A stretch of DNA of 64,000 bases, from contig JBBHKE010002632.1 of NCBI GenBank assembly GCA_037447655.1, positions 664,327-728,326 on the forward strand. The letters run 5' to 3'. The position numbers and the translations under genes are program-made. Under the pieces are notes generated by a model. It was given only the letters and a program-made list of their open reading frames with translations, was not told where the DNA came from and did not search any database. Every line of letters starts with the position of its first letter. The first letter of the stretch is position 1. This DNA comes from Zygnema cylindricum. Taxonomy: Eukaryota > Streptophyta > Zygnematophyceae > Zygnematales > Zygnemataceae. This document shows positions 1 to 13,600 of this stretch, in pieces.

Positions 1-305
1 CCATGTAACCGAAACTTAGTCTTGTTACTTTGTTTTTTAGCGAAGATTTTCCGTACTACTTTCAGAGCGTTCCGATGTAACGCAATGAAATCGTTACTTC
101 AATTGTGACAGATGTAGACGCGGGTGTAATTTGTGACGGTTGTAAACGACTACAAAACTTGCGATAATTGATGACGCTTACAAAATAGCGACGGTTGTAG
201 GCGTCTACTGCATAGTGGTTTCTTGTGACATTGTAGATGTTTAGGGTTTGTGACATTTTGACGTCACGCTCACTTATGATAGCGTCGACGTCACTAATTC
301 CAAAA
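1..305. repeat. Truncated end of PIF/Harbinger-like MITE (family B)
   Basis: The window opens inside a repeat that recurs at 47810-48501 and 32126-33683. It has the same order: a terminal CCATGTA stretch, a 'tttgttttttagcg' block, then repeated phrases of the type 'gtgac.gttgtagacg'. The outer terminus (GGG...) lies upstream of the window. The inner boundary near base 305 is approximate because similarity fades. The short ORFs here are not genes. Confidence 0.45.
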
Positions 306-655
306 CTTTCCGTCATGGTTTTCCGATTTTGTTTTTTCGTTCTTTCTCACTCTACTTGCCATCAAAATACGCCCAAAGACAGTCAAAAGTAATATGTTTC
401 AGTGATCTTTCATTTGATACCATTCTTGCCGTTTCTCATTGCAAAAATTGTGAGATAGACGCGGTAAAGGGAGAGGGACGGAGAACAGACTTCGCTTTTG
501 ACAAAATGGCGTCCGTCGGTTGAGACCCCTCCACGGCCCCTGTACGCAAAAAAGTACGCACAGTTTTGGTACTCCGCGCACAATTTTTTTTCAAAAACCT
601 CCGACGCGTGCGACATCATCTGCCTATTCGCTCACATCATGGAACTTTATTTAAA

Positions 656-684
656 ATCACCTCGCGAGGTGATCTTATATAAAG
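656..684 (+). promoter_or_regulatory. 18-bp palindrome followed by TATA-like box
   Basis: ATCACCTCGCGAGGTGAT (656-673) is a perfect inverted palindrome. TATATAAAG follows at 676-684. The arrangement resembles a core promoter with a dimer-binding site, but I could recognise no gene downstream, so a chance or transposon origin is possible. Confidence 0.25.
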
Positions 685-723
685 TTTGAAGATGAGCTGG
701 AAGGATGCAAAAGTGGGTCGAAA

Positions 724-766
724 CGCGCTAGACGACAAACTGCATCGCGCTAGACGACAAACTGCA
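724..766 (+). repeat. 21-bp tandem duplication
   Basis: The unit beginning CGCGCTAGACGACAAACTGC occurs at 724-744 and again at 746-766, separated by one base and otherwise identical. Confidence 0.9.
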
Positions 767-3700
767 GTGCATGTAAATTTCAAGTTAACGCAACTTGTAC
801 GGTGGTAATTTCAATTTTTTGGTACGGCTGCGGATTTTCTCGTTTAGGGCTAAGTTACGGAAGAAATCGACAGAAAATAACTGTAACTTTAGCACATGGG
901 AAAGTGCCCTCAGGTTCCTTGCCTGTTGACATGTTATGATGCTTTCAATCTAATAAAGTAACCTTCTTTGATGTCCTTACCGTGTTATATGTTTTCATTT
1001 TTGAAAACGTCTGTACCTTTCCCCGTTAATTTACATATTTGTTTCTACATCAGTGTATCATATTTTACTGTACGCTGCGACTTGTATCGATATCGAAGGT
1101 CATTTTGTTCCCGGTATTGAATATCGGGACTTTGTCCTCGATTCGCATTGCTACACTGCACATGGTTATTTGAGTTAGTGAATTATCAGCGTTAACACTT
1201 TTTTAGAATCAACTGCACTATATTACGTTTTTAAATGTGGCTTATTTTGGGCCAAGTACTAAAATATGTTTTTAACACAATTCATGATTTTGGTTAATAA
1301 AACACTACCTGGAATTAGAAGGATGAACTCTCACAGTGATGGGCTGTTTATTCTATCCAAGTTTTGTGAGCTGGTGCATAGAATGAATTTGTTATCTCCA
1401 TTGAACTGTGACTAAACTGAAATATAGGCATGGAACCCGATAACAACTCAAAACGGCAGTTTAAACCGTAGTTCAAATTTGCCCACGGATGTCAAAGCAG
1501 ACATCAGCACCTAATTGGTTGACTTATTGTTAATTGACCTCTGAAGTCTCATTGCATTGATCTTCTTTGTTTCTAACATTTCTCTGGGGACTTTATCATT
1601 ATCCTTTTATGTGGTATCGCAAGAAAAGGGTGCAAACTTCGATTGCTAGAAATTCTATTGCATTCGCTTCTAGGAGGTGCAACCAATTGCTGGTCTTTTT
1701 CCAAATGCTGTGCGGTGATTGACCATTAAAGAGTTTAAAATCGTGGACGTGTATTCTTCTCACATAAGTCTGGTTACTGACCCGTGAGTTTGAACAAGCC
1801 ATCAGCAATGATGTTCCTTTATTTTGCACATTTTGACGCATTTATGCCTTCAACACCTGGCTTTAGGAGTGTACCTACAATGGAATAGGCATTATGGACA
1901 ATGTTTTAAATTGGAGGCAGTTTTTTTGTACATGAAGAACCCTTCTTTTGGAAACCAACTGGGGTCTTCACCTCTTTTTCAGGAGCCTTTTGGCTGTATG
2001 CAACAGAATGTGTTCTCGCTGCAATCTTCGTGGCTCTGCTGGTTCCGGAGACGCGAGGACAGAGCCTCGAAGAAATTGAGGCTCTTTTTAGTGTGAGCTC
2101 ATAGATAGACAGAGGGCCAGTAAACAAGTCTGGCTCAGTTGTAAATAGCAACTAACACATAAATCTTGGCAAAATAAGCATGTGGTGCTTAGGTACCTTC
2201 CGCTGTGCCTTCCCCTTTGCAATCAAGGCTCAATGTTCATATTTTTGGCTCGTCAAGTCCAGTTGTAACACCTTTTCGCCAGTTTTTCTTGATAATACCT
2301 TCATGGATTTGCTGTCTTTGTTGGATCTTTGTGTTGGTGGTTGCCGTTTAGAGTAATTAAAACATTGTGTTTGACTTGTGCATGTTGGAAGTCTATTCTA
2401 TTCCATTTTTGTTCGTGTTGATACTTTCATGGTCAAATTTGAAAATTACCATTCAATCTTTTGTATTTGTCTACATATCTGCGAGCTGCCCCTTTAGTGT
2501 GGTTATCCAATTTTATAATCACCAATTATGGGATTGCACATTGGAACAGAATTTCCAATGATGGCCATTTCATGATTGTGTTTTTGACACACATGTGAGA
2601 TAAGTACATCAGCCTTGGCTGTTAAGAGTAAGGGACTATCATTATGAACGTGAAATTGGAACAAAATAGACTCTGCATCATAGGGAGACGTGGTGGATTG
2701 TAGTCCACTTCACAAAAAAGTGTTGTTAACCCTATTTCGACATTTTTGGCCAGAAAAAGTTGGCACGAAAGTAGCGTAATAACTCTAACAACGATGGGCA
2801 GGATAGCTTTGAAAGCTTTCACTTCCAATTTCAAAATCACATCAATCTGCAAATGTCAATGATTCTGTATTAACTTGCCATAAAAAATTATTTACAGGAA
2901 GATCAAGAAGATAGCTTCAAAATGGCCTATTGTACATGCAAGTCAGCTGATGGGTGATACTAACAATTCCATTTGTTCATTCAGCATATCACTGGAAAAC
3001 ACAAAAATTGTGTTCACATTAAAGCTCATCAGGTCTTGGAGAGTTGATGTTAGATGATGGTCTAATGTAACCTTAGGGTGCCTGCCAGAATGACAAGCTG
3101 CTATTGTCACGATGCACCTTGCTGCCACTGCTTTTCCCCGCGCCTCATTGCTTGCACCTCCATGAGCGCTGGACTTCTTCACAGCAGGACTTTGACTTTT
3201 GACTTCCGATAACTGATCGCACAACCAGCTAAAATAGTCAAACAAGTGAACTGCCACATACAAACAAAAGTTTCCAGCGCAGGCGCGCTCTACTTTGGCA
3301 GTTTAAATCCATATGATAGAAAACAGAAGTATAGAAACGGATAAGTACGAGAGTCAACTGGGACTGAATCATAGAAACAAAGGAGCCCGCAGGCGCCCCT
3401 TGCTGTGCATCCCTGACCTGCTTTTCTGCTACATAGAAACAGAAGCTTCCAATGCAAACCGTTCACAAGAGTCGATATGGAAATATGGAAACAAGAGAGT
3501 CCAGCGCAAGAGTTGAGCGGGTGAACCGAGAGAGAGGACTGAGAGTGTGATTGTGAAATAGAAGCAAAGGTGAGCCTTGCTTTGACCAGGAAATGAGAGG
3601 ACAGTTTCTATGTTACAGTAACAAACTTTCAACTGTAGTTATGCACTCTCATTCTTGTTAGTTATGTACTCTTCATTAGGTCAAGGCCAGCCACCTGCGC

Positions 3701-4058
3701 ATGATATTTTTGTTTCCATGTTACTGTTCCGCTGCTTAACTGATGGTTACACCTGGTTGCAAGGAGCCGGCTAGCCTCGCGGTGAAATGTTAGCCGGCCG
3801 TGAGTTAAATCAGATGCTTTCAAAGGGTCAAAGGTCGTCAATATGGTTTGCCGTCAACTCGTACCAGGTATATACGTATTTCTGTACGTGATTGTCATTT
3901 TTGACGTCAGCTCACCCGCCAAGTAAAAATCGCTTCCGCAAAAGTGTTTCCCTTGAAATGTGGTTGAACCGTTGAAGTACGCTTGAAAATAACGGCTCAG
4001 TATGTAATATGAATTGTGCATCACTTCCACCACTGGCGGCACAATGGTGCATCATCGC

Positions 4059-4601
4059 TACACCGCGCATCGTTATTAGTGTCAACGACACTAATTTGGG
4101 TTCTAAAAATTTTGATTTTTTTCCTCAAATAGGATACATGATTTTAATTTTTCCTTGACGTTAGTTAAGGTACCGTACAAAATAGCGTAAAGGACGAATT
4201 ACAATAATATCTAAATAGTGTGGTGTAAAGTCGATGTCAGACCGTACATAAATGTACTTTTTCAAGTGAAAAAATTACAAAAAATGAGTTAAATCAGACG
4301 CGCACGCATAGGATCGTGCGCTAAAAAAATGGGATTGTTCTGACACGTAAATTAGTCTTACATGTACGGATATTTAAATTTCACGACGGCGTACGATTTT
4401 TAATATTTTGTACGGATACATATACTAATGTATATAATCGTACAACGAATATTCCATTTTTGCTGTTCCCAAATTAGCATAAACGCCGAAATTAGAATAC
4501 ACCTTTTAAAAAAAAAAAAAAAAAATCTTAATTAGCGTCAATGACGGTATATTTACTTCCACACTATTTAAAATTTGACACTAATAACGATGCGCGGTGT
4601 A
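4059..4601. mobile_element. MITE family A, copy 1
   Basis: The ends are perfect inverted repeats: CACCGCGCATCGTTATTAG at 4061 and its complement ending at 4599, each flanked by TA. Length is about 540 bp and no ORF is convincing. The interior shares with the other copies the phrases 'tgtacggtctgac' and 'gtgcgctctaaaaa'. TA flanks suit Tc1/mariner-type target duplication; the superfamily is inferred from the flanks only. Confidence 0.8.
4509..4525. repeat. Poly-A run
   Basis: About 17 consecutive A residues inside the first family A MITE. Confidence 0.9.
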
Positions 4602-4729
4602 CCATCACTATCATCATCATCACGATTTTTCTTTATACGCATTTTCTTGGCAACGACCGGCCGTGGCGGTTCCTGGCATGACGTGACTGTAAATGTACGG
4701 CAAGTGTTTTTCAACGGTTCTCCCAACTG

Positions 4730-5271
4730 TACATCGTGAATCGTTATTCGCGTAAAGGTTTCTTTAGCGTGTAGGAACAATTACCGTTATTTACGCTAAT
4801 TGAGAATTTGGATTTTTTCAAAAAAAACATACATCCTAGATATTTACTTATACTAATTTGGATTTAAAAAAAAATAAACACCCGCCCCAAACTTGTTTAC
4901 ACTAATATAGGTTCTGTTTAAAATCTGACAAATCGTACACAAATCGTACGTTCACACGGTCGAAACGCGGTTACCGGACGAATATGTGAGAGCGTGATTT
5001 TTGACAACCCGATTGCATCCCCTTTTAGAGCGCATATTCTCATGCGTCCTTGGTTACTAAAACCCATTAATTATTCTTTCTCACTTAAAAAGGTACATTT
5101 TTGTACGGTCTGACACCAACCGTACAACACTCTATTTAGATGATAAAAATTGGAAAAGAACCCTAAATGGCGTAAAAGAAAAAACAGAATAATTTATGCT
5201 GTTTAAGAATTTGGGGGAAAAAAAAGGTACCTTAAATAGCGTCCATTACGCCAATACCGATTCACGGTGTA
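4730..5271. mobile_element. MITE family A, copy 2
   Basis: It starts TACATCGTGAATCGTTATT and ends with the near complement ATTCACGGTGTA, flanked by TA. The internal segment at about 4925-5015 ('tcacacggtcgaaacgcgg') matches copy 3 at about 30550-30640 closely. Opposite-strand ORFs over 5196-5393 fall partly inside it and should not be called genes. Confidence 0.75.
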
Positions 5272-5556
5272 CTGCAACCGGGTGTGCACGTCCGCTGTAT
5301 GCTGCTGCTGATGGCCCATGCCATACCGAACTACCATCACTGTACTGGACTCATCTTTTCTGGTATGTACTGCTTCCTCGCAGTGCATTTTAGGTTGGGA
5401 ATTGCTCCCTCGCGGTTACTCCCTCCTTGGTGACAGGAAACCAAAACCTGAATAGCAAGTAGAATCGGTGAACGATCACTGCAGAGATATACAGGAAGCA
5501 TCTTTAGTTAAGACATTTTTCTTCTGTTTTTTGTATTATTTCTGGTGTAAGGCCAT

Positions 5557-7640
5557 ATGGCTCCTCAGAGTCTGATTTACAGTTTTGTCGCTCGTGGAAA
5601 GGTTGTGCTTGCCGAGTATTCAGCTTATGCAGGAAATTTTAATCAGGTAGCTGTGCAGTGTCTGGATCGGCTGCCTCCTGAAAACAAGAAGGCTTCTTAT
5701 AGTCGAGATGGTTTTGCGTTTAATTTTCAGACAGACAATGGCTTCAGTAAGTTTCGTCTCCTCCGCTAGTTTCCTTTTAGCAGTCATTTTGTAACTTCCT
5801 ATCATGAATCCTCCCTAGGAGATGCTTTTCTAATTCCATCTCTCTCTCTCGTCTTTGTTTTTGATATTTGATCCGGATTCTCTTTGTTGTAAATCAGATG
5901 ATTGTTGCTCTCTCGGATATGATATGGTTGTGTTCTGAAAGCCTTATGTTTATGGTACATCAAGCACGTAGTTCTGCATATTCTACTGTGCGGGAGGAGA
6001 TTGACTTTCTATAAAGAATTTCCAAAAGGTTTTTGGGTAATCTCATATGCATAGAGATTAAGCACCAATAATTTCTAGTTTCAAAGTTTGACATATGTGT
6101 CCTTAAACAGCTCATGTCGCGGTCAGTTACATCATGAACGCGGAATTCTTTTCGGGCTCATGTCTGCAATGAGTGAAAAGGCACATTTGATCAGGTATTG
6201 TCTAATTATACTATGCCCTGTTGTAACTTAAGATAATAGTTGCATTTTCTTTTGCTGACAAGAAACTATCTTGTCTCATTTGCAGCATACTGTCTCGTGA
6301 CCGAGGATGGCTTTTCCCGAGCTGTTGCTTTTGCTTTCCTTAATAGGATCCGTGAGGATTTCGTTTCCAGTGTTGGTGGTGGGAAGGCTGAATCAGCTGT
6401 TGAGCATTCTCTTGATCGCCAATATGGGTGTATATGCTTAGGACCTTTTCAGTATCTGCATTGTTCACGAGTCCTGCTGTTTTTCGCAATTATGTTTGTT
6501 TTTCCTTGCAATCTGGTAGGAGTGGAGAGCGCGTAAAGTTGTGAATGTGCTACTGAAAAACAGAAACTGTTTCAACCCCACTTGTGCTATATGATAAATT
6601 AATATACAGGATGTGAGGGTAAAAAGAGATTTTTCGGGTTTGTGAGTCCCTTCGCCTTTCTGGTCATGCATTACCTAGCATAGTGGCTTCTTACCGTTGT
6701 GAATAGACAGTGGTCTGACAGTTACGTTTTCTGTTGATTTAGTGAATAGAAAGGGAGTTTTGACAGATTGTTTACATTCTGAAAAGGGCCATAATTGTAG
6801 GAAGAGTGAGTGAGAATCATTCTCGTGTTTGTTTAATTTTTACTGCTTATAGTTTGGCTCTTGGTGCCAGTCATCCTTGAACAAGGTAGTTCAACAAGAA
6901 TCATGACATTCTGTCTCTCCATGGTTAACAGGCCTAAGTTGAAGGAGGAAATGGAATACTGTGAAAAGAATCCGGGTGAAGTGGAGAAGGTAGCACGCTT
7001 GGGCGAACAGATGAACGAGGTGAAGAGTGTGATGCTGAACAACATAGACTCGGTAATGGTCTTTTCCGACAACTTGCTTTGTATTATGCCTCTGGTTGAG
7101 TTTTGTTTTCATTACCAGCAAATTAGCCATTTTCCTAGCATTTTTTTACCATGGGCGCTAAATAACGGTTATGGGGACTCATTTTGAGGTTTAGGTGATG
7201 AGTCGTGGGATTCGACTGGAGACGCTAACTGACAAAACAGATGAGCTTCGTAACGATGTAAGTGGCGGTGTTTTTCGCTAAAACATTGCAACTATGGCGA
7301 AGTTTATAATTTTTGTTGATGTGGATCATTTTGGCTTTCCCTATCATCATATGTGGTACTACTACAGTCCTGTCAGTTCTTATACTAATATGTTGGGTAT
7401 TGAACACTGGATTTTTTGCAGGCTGAGCATTTCCGTGTGACAGGAAATAGAATTAAACGGAAGATGTGGTACGATAATTTGAAGGCAAAGATGCTTGTGA
7501 TTGCCCTTCTTGTGGTTCTCGCCCTCGTCATTTGGGTCTCTGTTTGTCGAGGCTTTACCTGTAGCAGTGGCTCCAGCACTCCTGCAACCACGACTGCACT
7601 TCCTCCTCCTCCTCCTCCTCCTGTTGCTACTACACCATGA
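5557..7640 (+). CDS. VAMP72-type R-SNARE (longin SNARE)
   Basis: This is an R-SNARE that drives vesicle fusion in the secretory/endosomal system, probably at the plasma membrane or endosome as for land-plant VAMP72. Exons read 5557-5746, 6286-6427, 6932-7052, 7195-7257 and 7422-7640, all GT-AG, with phases that join to 735 nt (244 aa). The N-terminal longin domain begins QSLIYSFVARGKVVLAEY. The SNARE motif includes VKSVMLNNIDSVMSRG, whose Arg is the zero-layer residue. A basic stretch (KRKMW) precedes one C-terminal membrane segment (MLVIALLVVLALVIWVSVC). The luminal tail is odd: after CRGFTC it continues for about 25 residues rich in Ser/Thr/Pro with seven consecutive prolines, whereas land-plant VAMP72 proteins usually stop near that Cys. 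The start is the first ATG before the conserved longin opening. The family is certain; the subfamily is likely. Confidence 0.92.
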
Positions 7641-10600
7641 AAATAACGTGTTTCTTTATTAGTAAGTGTCCTTAAAGTTCTGTGTCCGTGTGCTTACCAA
7701 GTTGAGGTTTTTGAGGAACAGTTTGTAATCTTTCGCAAGACTAAAATTTCAGAATCAGCTGTTTGATATAATAATGGCTCATAAAAAGTTGGAGGCGAAA
7801 GAAAGTCATCGCTGAGACGTGTATTATGACAAAAAAGAGAGATGGATGTGATGATAGTAACTTAAGAAGCTTTGTAAGTTTGGGAAGAAGCAGTTGGTAA
7901 GGCAGTCTTAGCAGCCTATGGTGCTTTTGTGTAGCATCTTCATTACTCAAAAGTCGATTGATAATAGTGAGAGGGAAAGCATAATGTTAGAGAGTGAATA
8001 GTAGAGTTAAAAATTGGTCATTTCTAGGCTCATGACCCGTTTCTTTGTTTGCAATAATCCGGTGTTCAAAATAAAGAGGGTGTGTTTGGCGGTTATGGTG
8101 TGGAAATTCGGGGATTCATCAGACACGAGCTTGGACACCTAAAAATGAGTTTCTTTTTTTTTTCGACTGGTTTAGGTCCAACAAAATGTCAACATCTGGC
8201 AACCGTATTACTTTGTGATATACTTTTCTGTTTGCCTCGGCACTCTACTGTCAATCAATGGTTATCATAGAACTTCTTGTGAAGCAATATATGGTGTGTG
8301 TCCAGTGAAGTGAGGCTCTGTCCAACCACATACACATCTGGTATCCAGTTCTGCATTGGTACCCCCAACCCCAGGGAGTCAAATATTGTTGTCTGTATTC
8401 CAGGCTTCATTTTATTGTTGCCATTTCTTGTTCGTTTTATTTTAAGAAAACATTTTCTTTACTACTGTGTCAGATTTCGCTCTGGTCCACATTTACTTAG
8501 TCAGGAGATGTCTCTGGTTACTGGTGGCTTTGGCCATCATGTTTTTTGAGACATTCCTTTTAGTTTTTGTAATAGTTTAAGAAAGCAAGGTGGTAAACCA
8601 TGTGAATATGCAAGGTGAACAAGTGGTAGTGAAAATAGAGGAAAAACAGCTCAAAAGAGAACAACCAAAAGGCAAGTTAAAAAGGACAACAACAGAATAG
8701 CAAAACAAATCCCCAAACCTCAACATATTGAAAAGGTACTACTACAAGCAGCAGAAGCTTGTAAGTCTTCTGAATGCTGAATACTGGACAAATGTCTACA
8801 ACAGAGATAATCATTGGTTGCTTTCTTCTGGTTGTACCAACGTCTTTTTTAATCTATCTGTTGTCAAATTGAGTTGAAATTTAAGATAAGGTAGTTCACA
8901 AGACTTGCAGAATTCACTCAGTATTACTTTTGTGTAAATTGTTCAATTATGGGGTCGGAGCCGTGTGACCCATTCAATATTCGATTTACAACATGAACAT
9001 GTTCTAAAGATTTATGGTGGTTGATGGTGTCTCGGGTACTGTGGTTTACCCATGCTGCCTGCTTAGAACATAATTGCTAAAAATCTAGCTGCAGCTATTA
9101 GTATTTTATAGGGACATTGGACAAGTCTTTCAAAACTGAAACTAGATCTGAAAAACTTGATGAAAGGAAGATTATTCTTTGTTTGCCGGGGCGAACGCTT
9201 TGACTCTAACAGTAGAAAACTTCTCAGCACATGTATGTGCAAACCAGCCATCCTGTACGAATGAACATGGAAAAGGAGAGTTTTGTGCACACTTAAACAA
9301 CATGCACACACTACAAAGTCAGTTACATAGTCAGGTGTATACGGTTGATTATTAGGCATCTGAATAAAAGTAGCAAATACTATTGTGTTTCTTTTCTCAC
9401 ATCCGAGGATGACGTCGCAAAACGAAACGATGGACTGTGCCACACGGTAGAGCATGCCAAATGGACTAAATTAAGTGCAGCAGTTCTGCACATATACCAC
9501 TTTCAGGTAGTTGTTTAATACCATACTACATCGGTCAACAGTAATCTGTACCGCTATTACTGCACTCTTGTAGTAGAGGAAAGCGCTTTGAAAAGCCTTC
9601 TAATCCGTAATAGAAGATCCAGATTCAAAAGCTGAGAATTCCTCTAAGAAAGCCAAGGTATACATGGTACTTAGCCTATTGGATAGGCATTCACCCAAAT
9701 TGAGTCAGACTAGAATCATTTGGCTCGTTCCAAATGGAGGGCTGCTGTATGAGTGCACAGCTGCAGGGCTCTCCAAGCACTACACCTGGGTCAGTTCGAC
9801 TCAGTTCAGCTGAGTTTTGGATAGTGTTGGTACAAACCGGACTAAACAATTTAGAACCCATTCGAGAACCAAACCAAACCATTGAATTTTACCAAATCGC
9901 ACAGCTCGTACTGTTATTAATCTTCTATGTACTGTTTTGTACAACAATCGTACATTCACACGCTTTTCTTTGAACTGCTGTACACCCATATCTCTGGAAA
10001 TTTTGGATCTTCAGATATCTTCTTACCATATGTACGAACACCCATTCAATCTAGGTTCAACATGATCGAGCCGGATTTGAATGCTTTCAGGGGTTGCCGG
10101 AACCAAATCAAACCTTTAAAAACCAGAAGGCAAATTAAGCGAACCAAACTGTGGAAAAGCCGATTCAATTCAATTCAGTTCAGTTCAGTTCAGTTCACCC
10201 CAGGCCGGGCCAAGAGCCAGTTCCCACATTGATCATCATCGCCTCGATTGGCTAGTTCTATTGATTTGTTGCTTAACTGTGTCTCCGCACTACCTTAGTT
10301 ATCTTGTGTGAAGAAAACAAAATATTAACACAATAATAACAAATCACAACCACACAACCATATCAGACATAGTAGCGAATTTAGTATTTAGCTGCGAACA
10401 ACACTAAATGGGCCACTTAACTGGCCAGTTTTTTATAACTAATTTTGAGTAAACAGAACCCACCTTTGCCTTTGACTCGTTATTAGCTTTAATTGCAATT
10501 GGAAGTCTGGCTTTCTGCTTTTATATCCTGTCAATTTGCTCTCACTGCAGTACCCAATTCTAGTACACAGCGGTTTGATAAAATGCAACAGGATTTTCTT

Positions 10601-10669
10601 TCATGTTTAAATATGAAGTTGACAGGCACAGTGAGTCAACAATCTGCCAAAATCTATTTTTACTACTTG
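7641..10669. other. Intergenic region, 3' flank of VAMP gene and beyond
   Basis: No gene was recognised. AATAAA at about 8070 could serve VAMP polyadenylation, implying a 3' UTR of roughly 430 nt. From about 9780 to 10200 the sequence is rich in 'aaccaaacc', 'gaaccaaa' and 'ttcagttcagt' phrases, which looks like an old degenerate repeat. ORFs of 60-130 codons here have no recognisable domains. Confidence 0.55.
10165..10196 (+). repeat. TTCAG microsatellite
   Basis: Short array of the pentamer TTCAG/TTCAA, about six units. Confidence 0.8.
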
Positions 10670-13600
10670 TTATTGTCAACAGCGAGCTCAAAAATAGGTT
10701 GACATCTGAAATTACTTCTGAAAATGTATTTTTGTAATCAATACTGTTTAGTCATTCCCTGACGAAAACAAAGTGACCATCATCCCAGCAGTTTTTGAAG
10801 GACAAAACCTCCACAGCCACTGAGAAAAACACCGAAACTTGCACTCCAAGTGGCCAAAAATTGGACAAGTTTTGTCAACAGACATGTCTACTACCAATCA
10901 GAATTAACACATCATCATTTGAACATTAATTAACGAGCTCGGGGTGCCCGAATGAGTTGACATGCTCCACTTTTTTAGAAGATGTACACAGTCATAAGTG
11001 ACCTATCCCAACTCTTAAACACCACTTGAGAGTTGATATCAGTCGACATTGTGGCATTGATAAACTTGCCTTTCAGAGTACCAAAAAAATAACTAATATT
11101 GATTAAGAAAAAAATAAAAATCTGGTTCTGTGACCTTTGTTCAAAGATAAATCGGTTTTATTAAGGGGTGGCTTAATAGTGTGGTAAGCTACCAAGATGG
11201 TCTGTAGTAGCCTAATTCTGTATACTGTTGTTTTGCCAGCTCAGTCAGAAAACAGACCAAGATTTATCCAAGGAGCTCAATGTTGGGACGTTTGAAAATT
11301 GAACTTGGACACAATAATTGACAAAGGAGGAGACGAGAGTCATTGCTAACAGCGACAGTACTTTCAGAAAAAAAAAAGTCAGAAAAATGTTGACAATTGA
11401 CTCAAGGTTCAAGTGTTTGGAGAAGGATAAGGGTTTTGACAGCCTGGTTTAATGAAGGCCCAAGCAAAACCCCTTCAACCACAAACAGGCAAAAAATTGG
11501 TGCAAGTTAAAAGGACGGCCTACCTCCACACATTATTGGTGTGGATATCCCATCTGCTTCCTGGGTATCCCAGTCGCAACAGGTAGACGGTGACTTTAAC
11601 ATAAGCAAATTGACCTGAGATCGTAAGTTGCAAGCTGTGTCACGTTTGTTTTCGTTGAATGTGTGATAATACTGCCGTCTCAACCTCATTCCAATTCGCA
11701 ACACGAGTAATGAGTGGATGAACCGGCCCATCGTCGGTTTTGCTCCAAGGATAGGAGAGTTCCCAGTCAAAAAGAAGAACACTGATGCCATGTTCGGCAC
11801 ATTCGACAGCATACCTTGGATTATCATCAATGAGGAGCTCTGCACCCACTGACCTGAATACATCAAAGCAGTGTAGTAGAGAGTAAGAACACAAAAGTTG
11901 GTAAAAAACAACCAAGAAACTTAAAGCGAAAGGTTCTGAAATTGACAAAACAGATTTTAAGAAAACATCTGGCATTTGATGTCATCAGCCTGCAAGAATA
12001 CACTACATTGTGAGTCGTTGTCAGCGTATTAACACTAATTCCATGACCGTTTTTTTTTTCTGCCCTCTGACAACAAAATAGCGTTAGTAACACTTTAAGT
12101 GTTTTTCTCTTAACGCTAATGCTTTAAATGGTTCAAGAACATTTGGAACTGGACCAGAAATAATACCACTGATATAAACCCCACGCTAATAATTTCTTTA
12201 CCCTAAAAACACTTCCCGGCGTAGTGATTTTTAGACAGGATGCTTATGGCCAACCGTACTTCCATATGACAACCAGATTGATGATGAAGAAAAGCAAGAA
12301 AGGAAGCATTCAAGCAAACGAGGGTCTGACAATGAGAGAAAAACTGGAGCCCTCACTTGCAAATCTCAGACTTTGGCTTTGCTTCTCCCTGCAGAGCAAA
12401 ATGATTCCCAAAATGAACGTTTTTGAATATTCCCGGATAGTGTCTTTCAATCCAATCAAGTGTTGGTTGTTTGATTACATGTTGACGAGACCTGCCAACA
12501 CAGAACTTAGCAAACAAGAACGGCCAGTTCAGTAAGCGGATCTTCTTGACACAACAAAACACAGATTTCTCCAACCATTTAAATCCAAACTTCAGCCAGC
12601 TAATTGTCCTTCCAAATCTTCTTCCCTCAATCACAGGCCCGGCACGTTGTAAAACCCTTACAATAGCAGTATGCAAAAGGACCCAGTTTTTGACAAATTC
12701 TACCCAACACTTCAGTTTATGGCACATATCTGCGACCAAAAATTTAAGGTTTGTGTCCTCTTTAAACCCACCCACATCATAGTGGTATACTTACGTGACA
12801 ACCTCCAAGTGGCAAACATCTGCCAGTCGCTCTAAAGCTTCTCCAGCGCCTGGAATTGGGGGGATTCCACTATGGAAAATTTCAGAGTCAAAAAATGCGT
12901 GAACTCGATGATTTGCTGCAATCACAAAATTTAGAGTATCCGCGTCAGTCCATGGACGCTGGAAGCAAACAATTGCGAAGGAATAATGGCTCAAGGTTTC
13001 ACATGGACAGCTGTCAAGCAATGCAAAAGCTCTGCAACTGTAGTTTCTTCTAAGTCACCAGACACTAAAGAAACAGTCAGTAGACTCACTGCTGTTCCAG
13101 TCCATTTTTTGACTTGAAAAACGTTTTCTTGAGGATCACTGCATGACCAAGATGCTGGACCATAAACATTCAGGTATGAGCTATATTCTGTCAAGCATGT
13201 ATTATTTTGCTAAATGAAGCATTTCTGCAAGAAATATATTTTCTAGACCCAAGCGAAGTCAACAAACAAACAGCTGCAAGAGGAACAACGAAAAATATAA
13301 AGCTTTACCTCCTAAACTCTAGCATGAAAAAGAAAGTACCTTCTGCTTGAGAGCAATTCCAAACCTGTCAAAACACAACACCAGACGTCCCAAGAATGAA
13401 GGTCTTAATAACCAATTCTTTGACCCGTGAACTATAGCACACGACAGTTGAGCTGCGACGCTTGAACTACACTAAGGCTGTCCCGTTATTACTGGAAAAA
13501 CAAAGAGATATTTTTAATATTTCCCCAAAAACTTGAAAAAAAAACACGGCACATCGAAGAGTGTGTTAACACCCCCATGAACCCCTTCGCATAAATCCCA

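Larger units (their letters stand above)
306..4058. other. Intergenic region without recognised gene
   Basis: I found no protein family in any frame of this 3.7-kb stretch. It holds a perfect 18-bp palindrome next to a TATA-like sequence (656-684), a 21-bp tandem duplication (724-766), and a loose repeat of 'atagaaacaaaag..cgcaggcgc' type between about 3255 and 3510. Short ORFs at 1599-2151 lie on both strands, overlap each other and look random. Confidence 0.6.
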
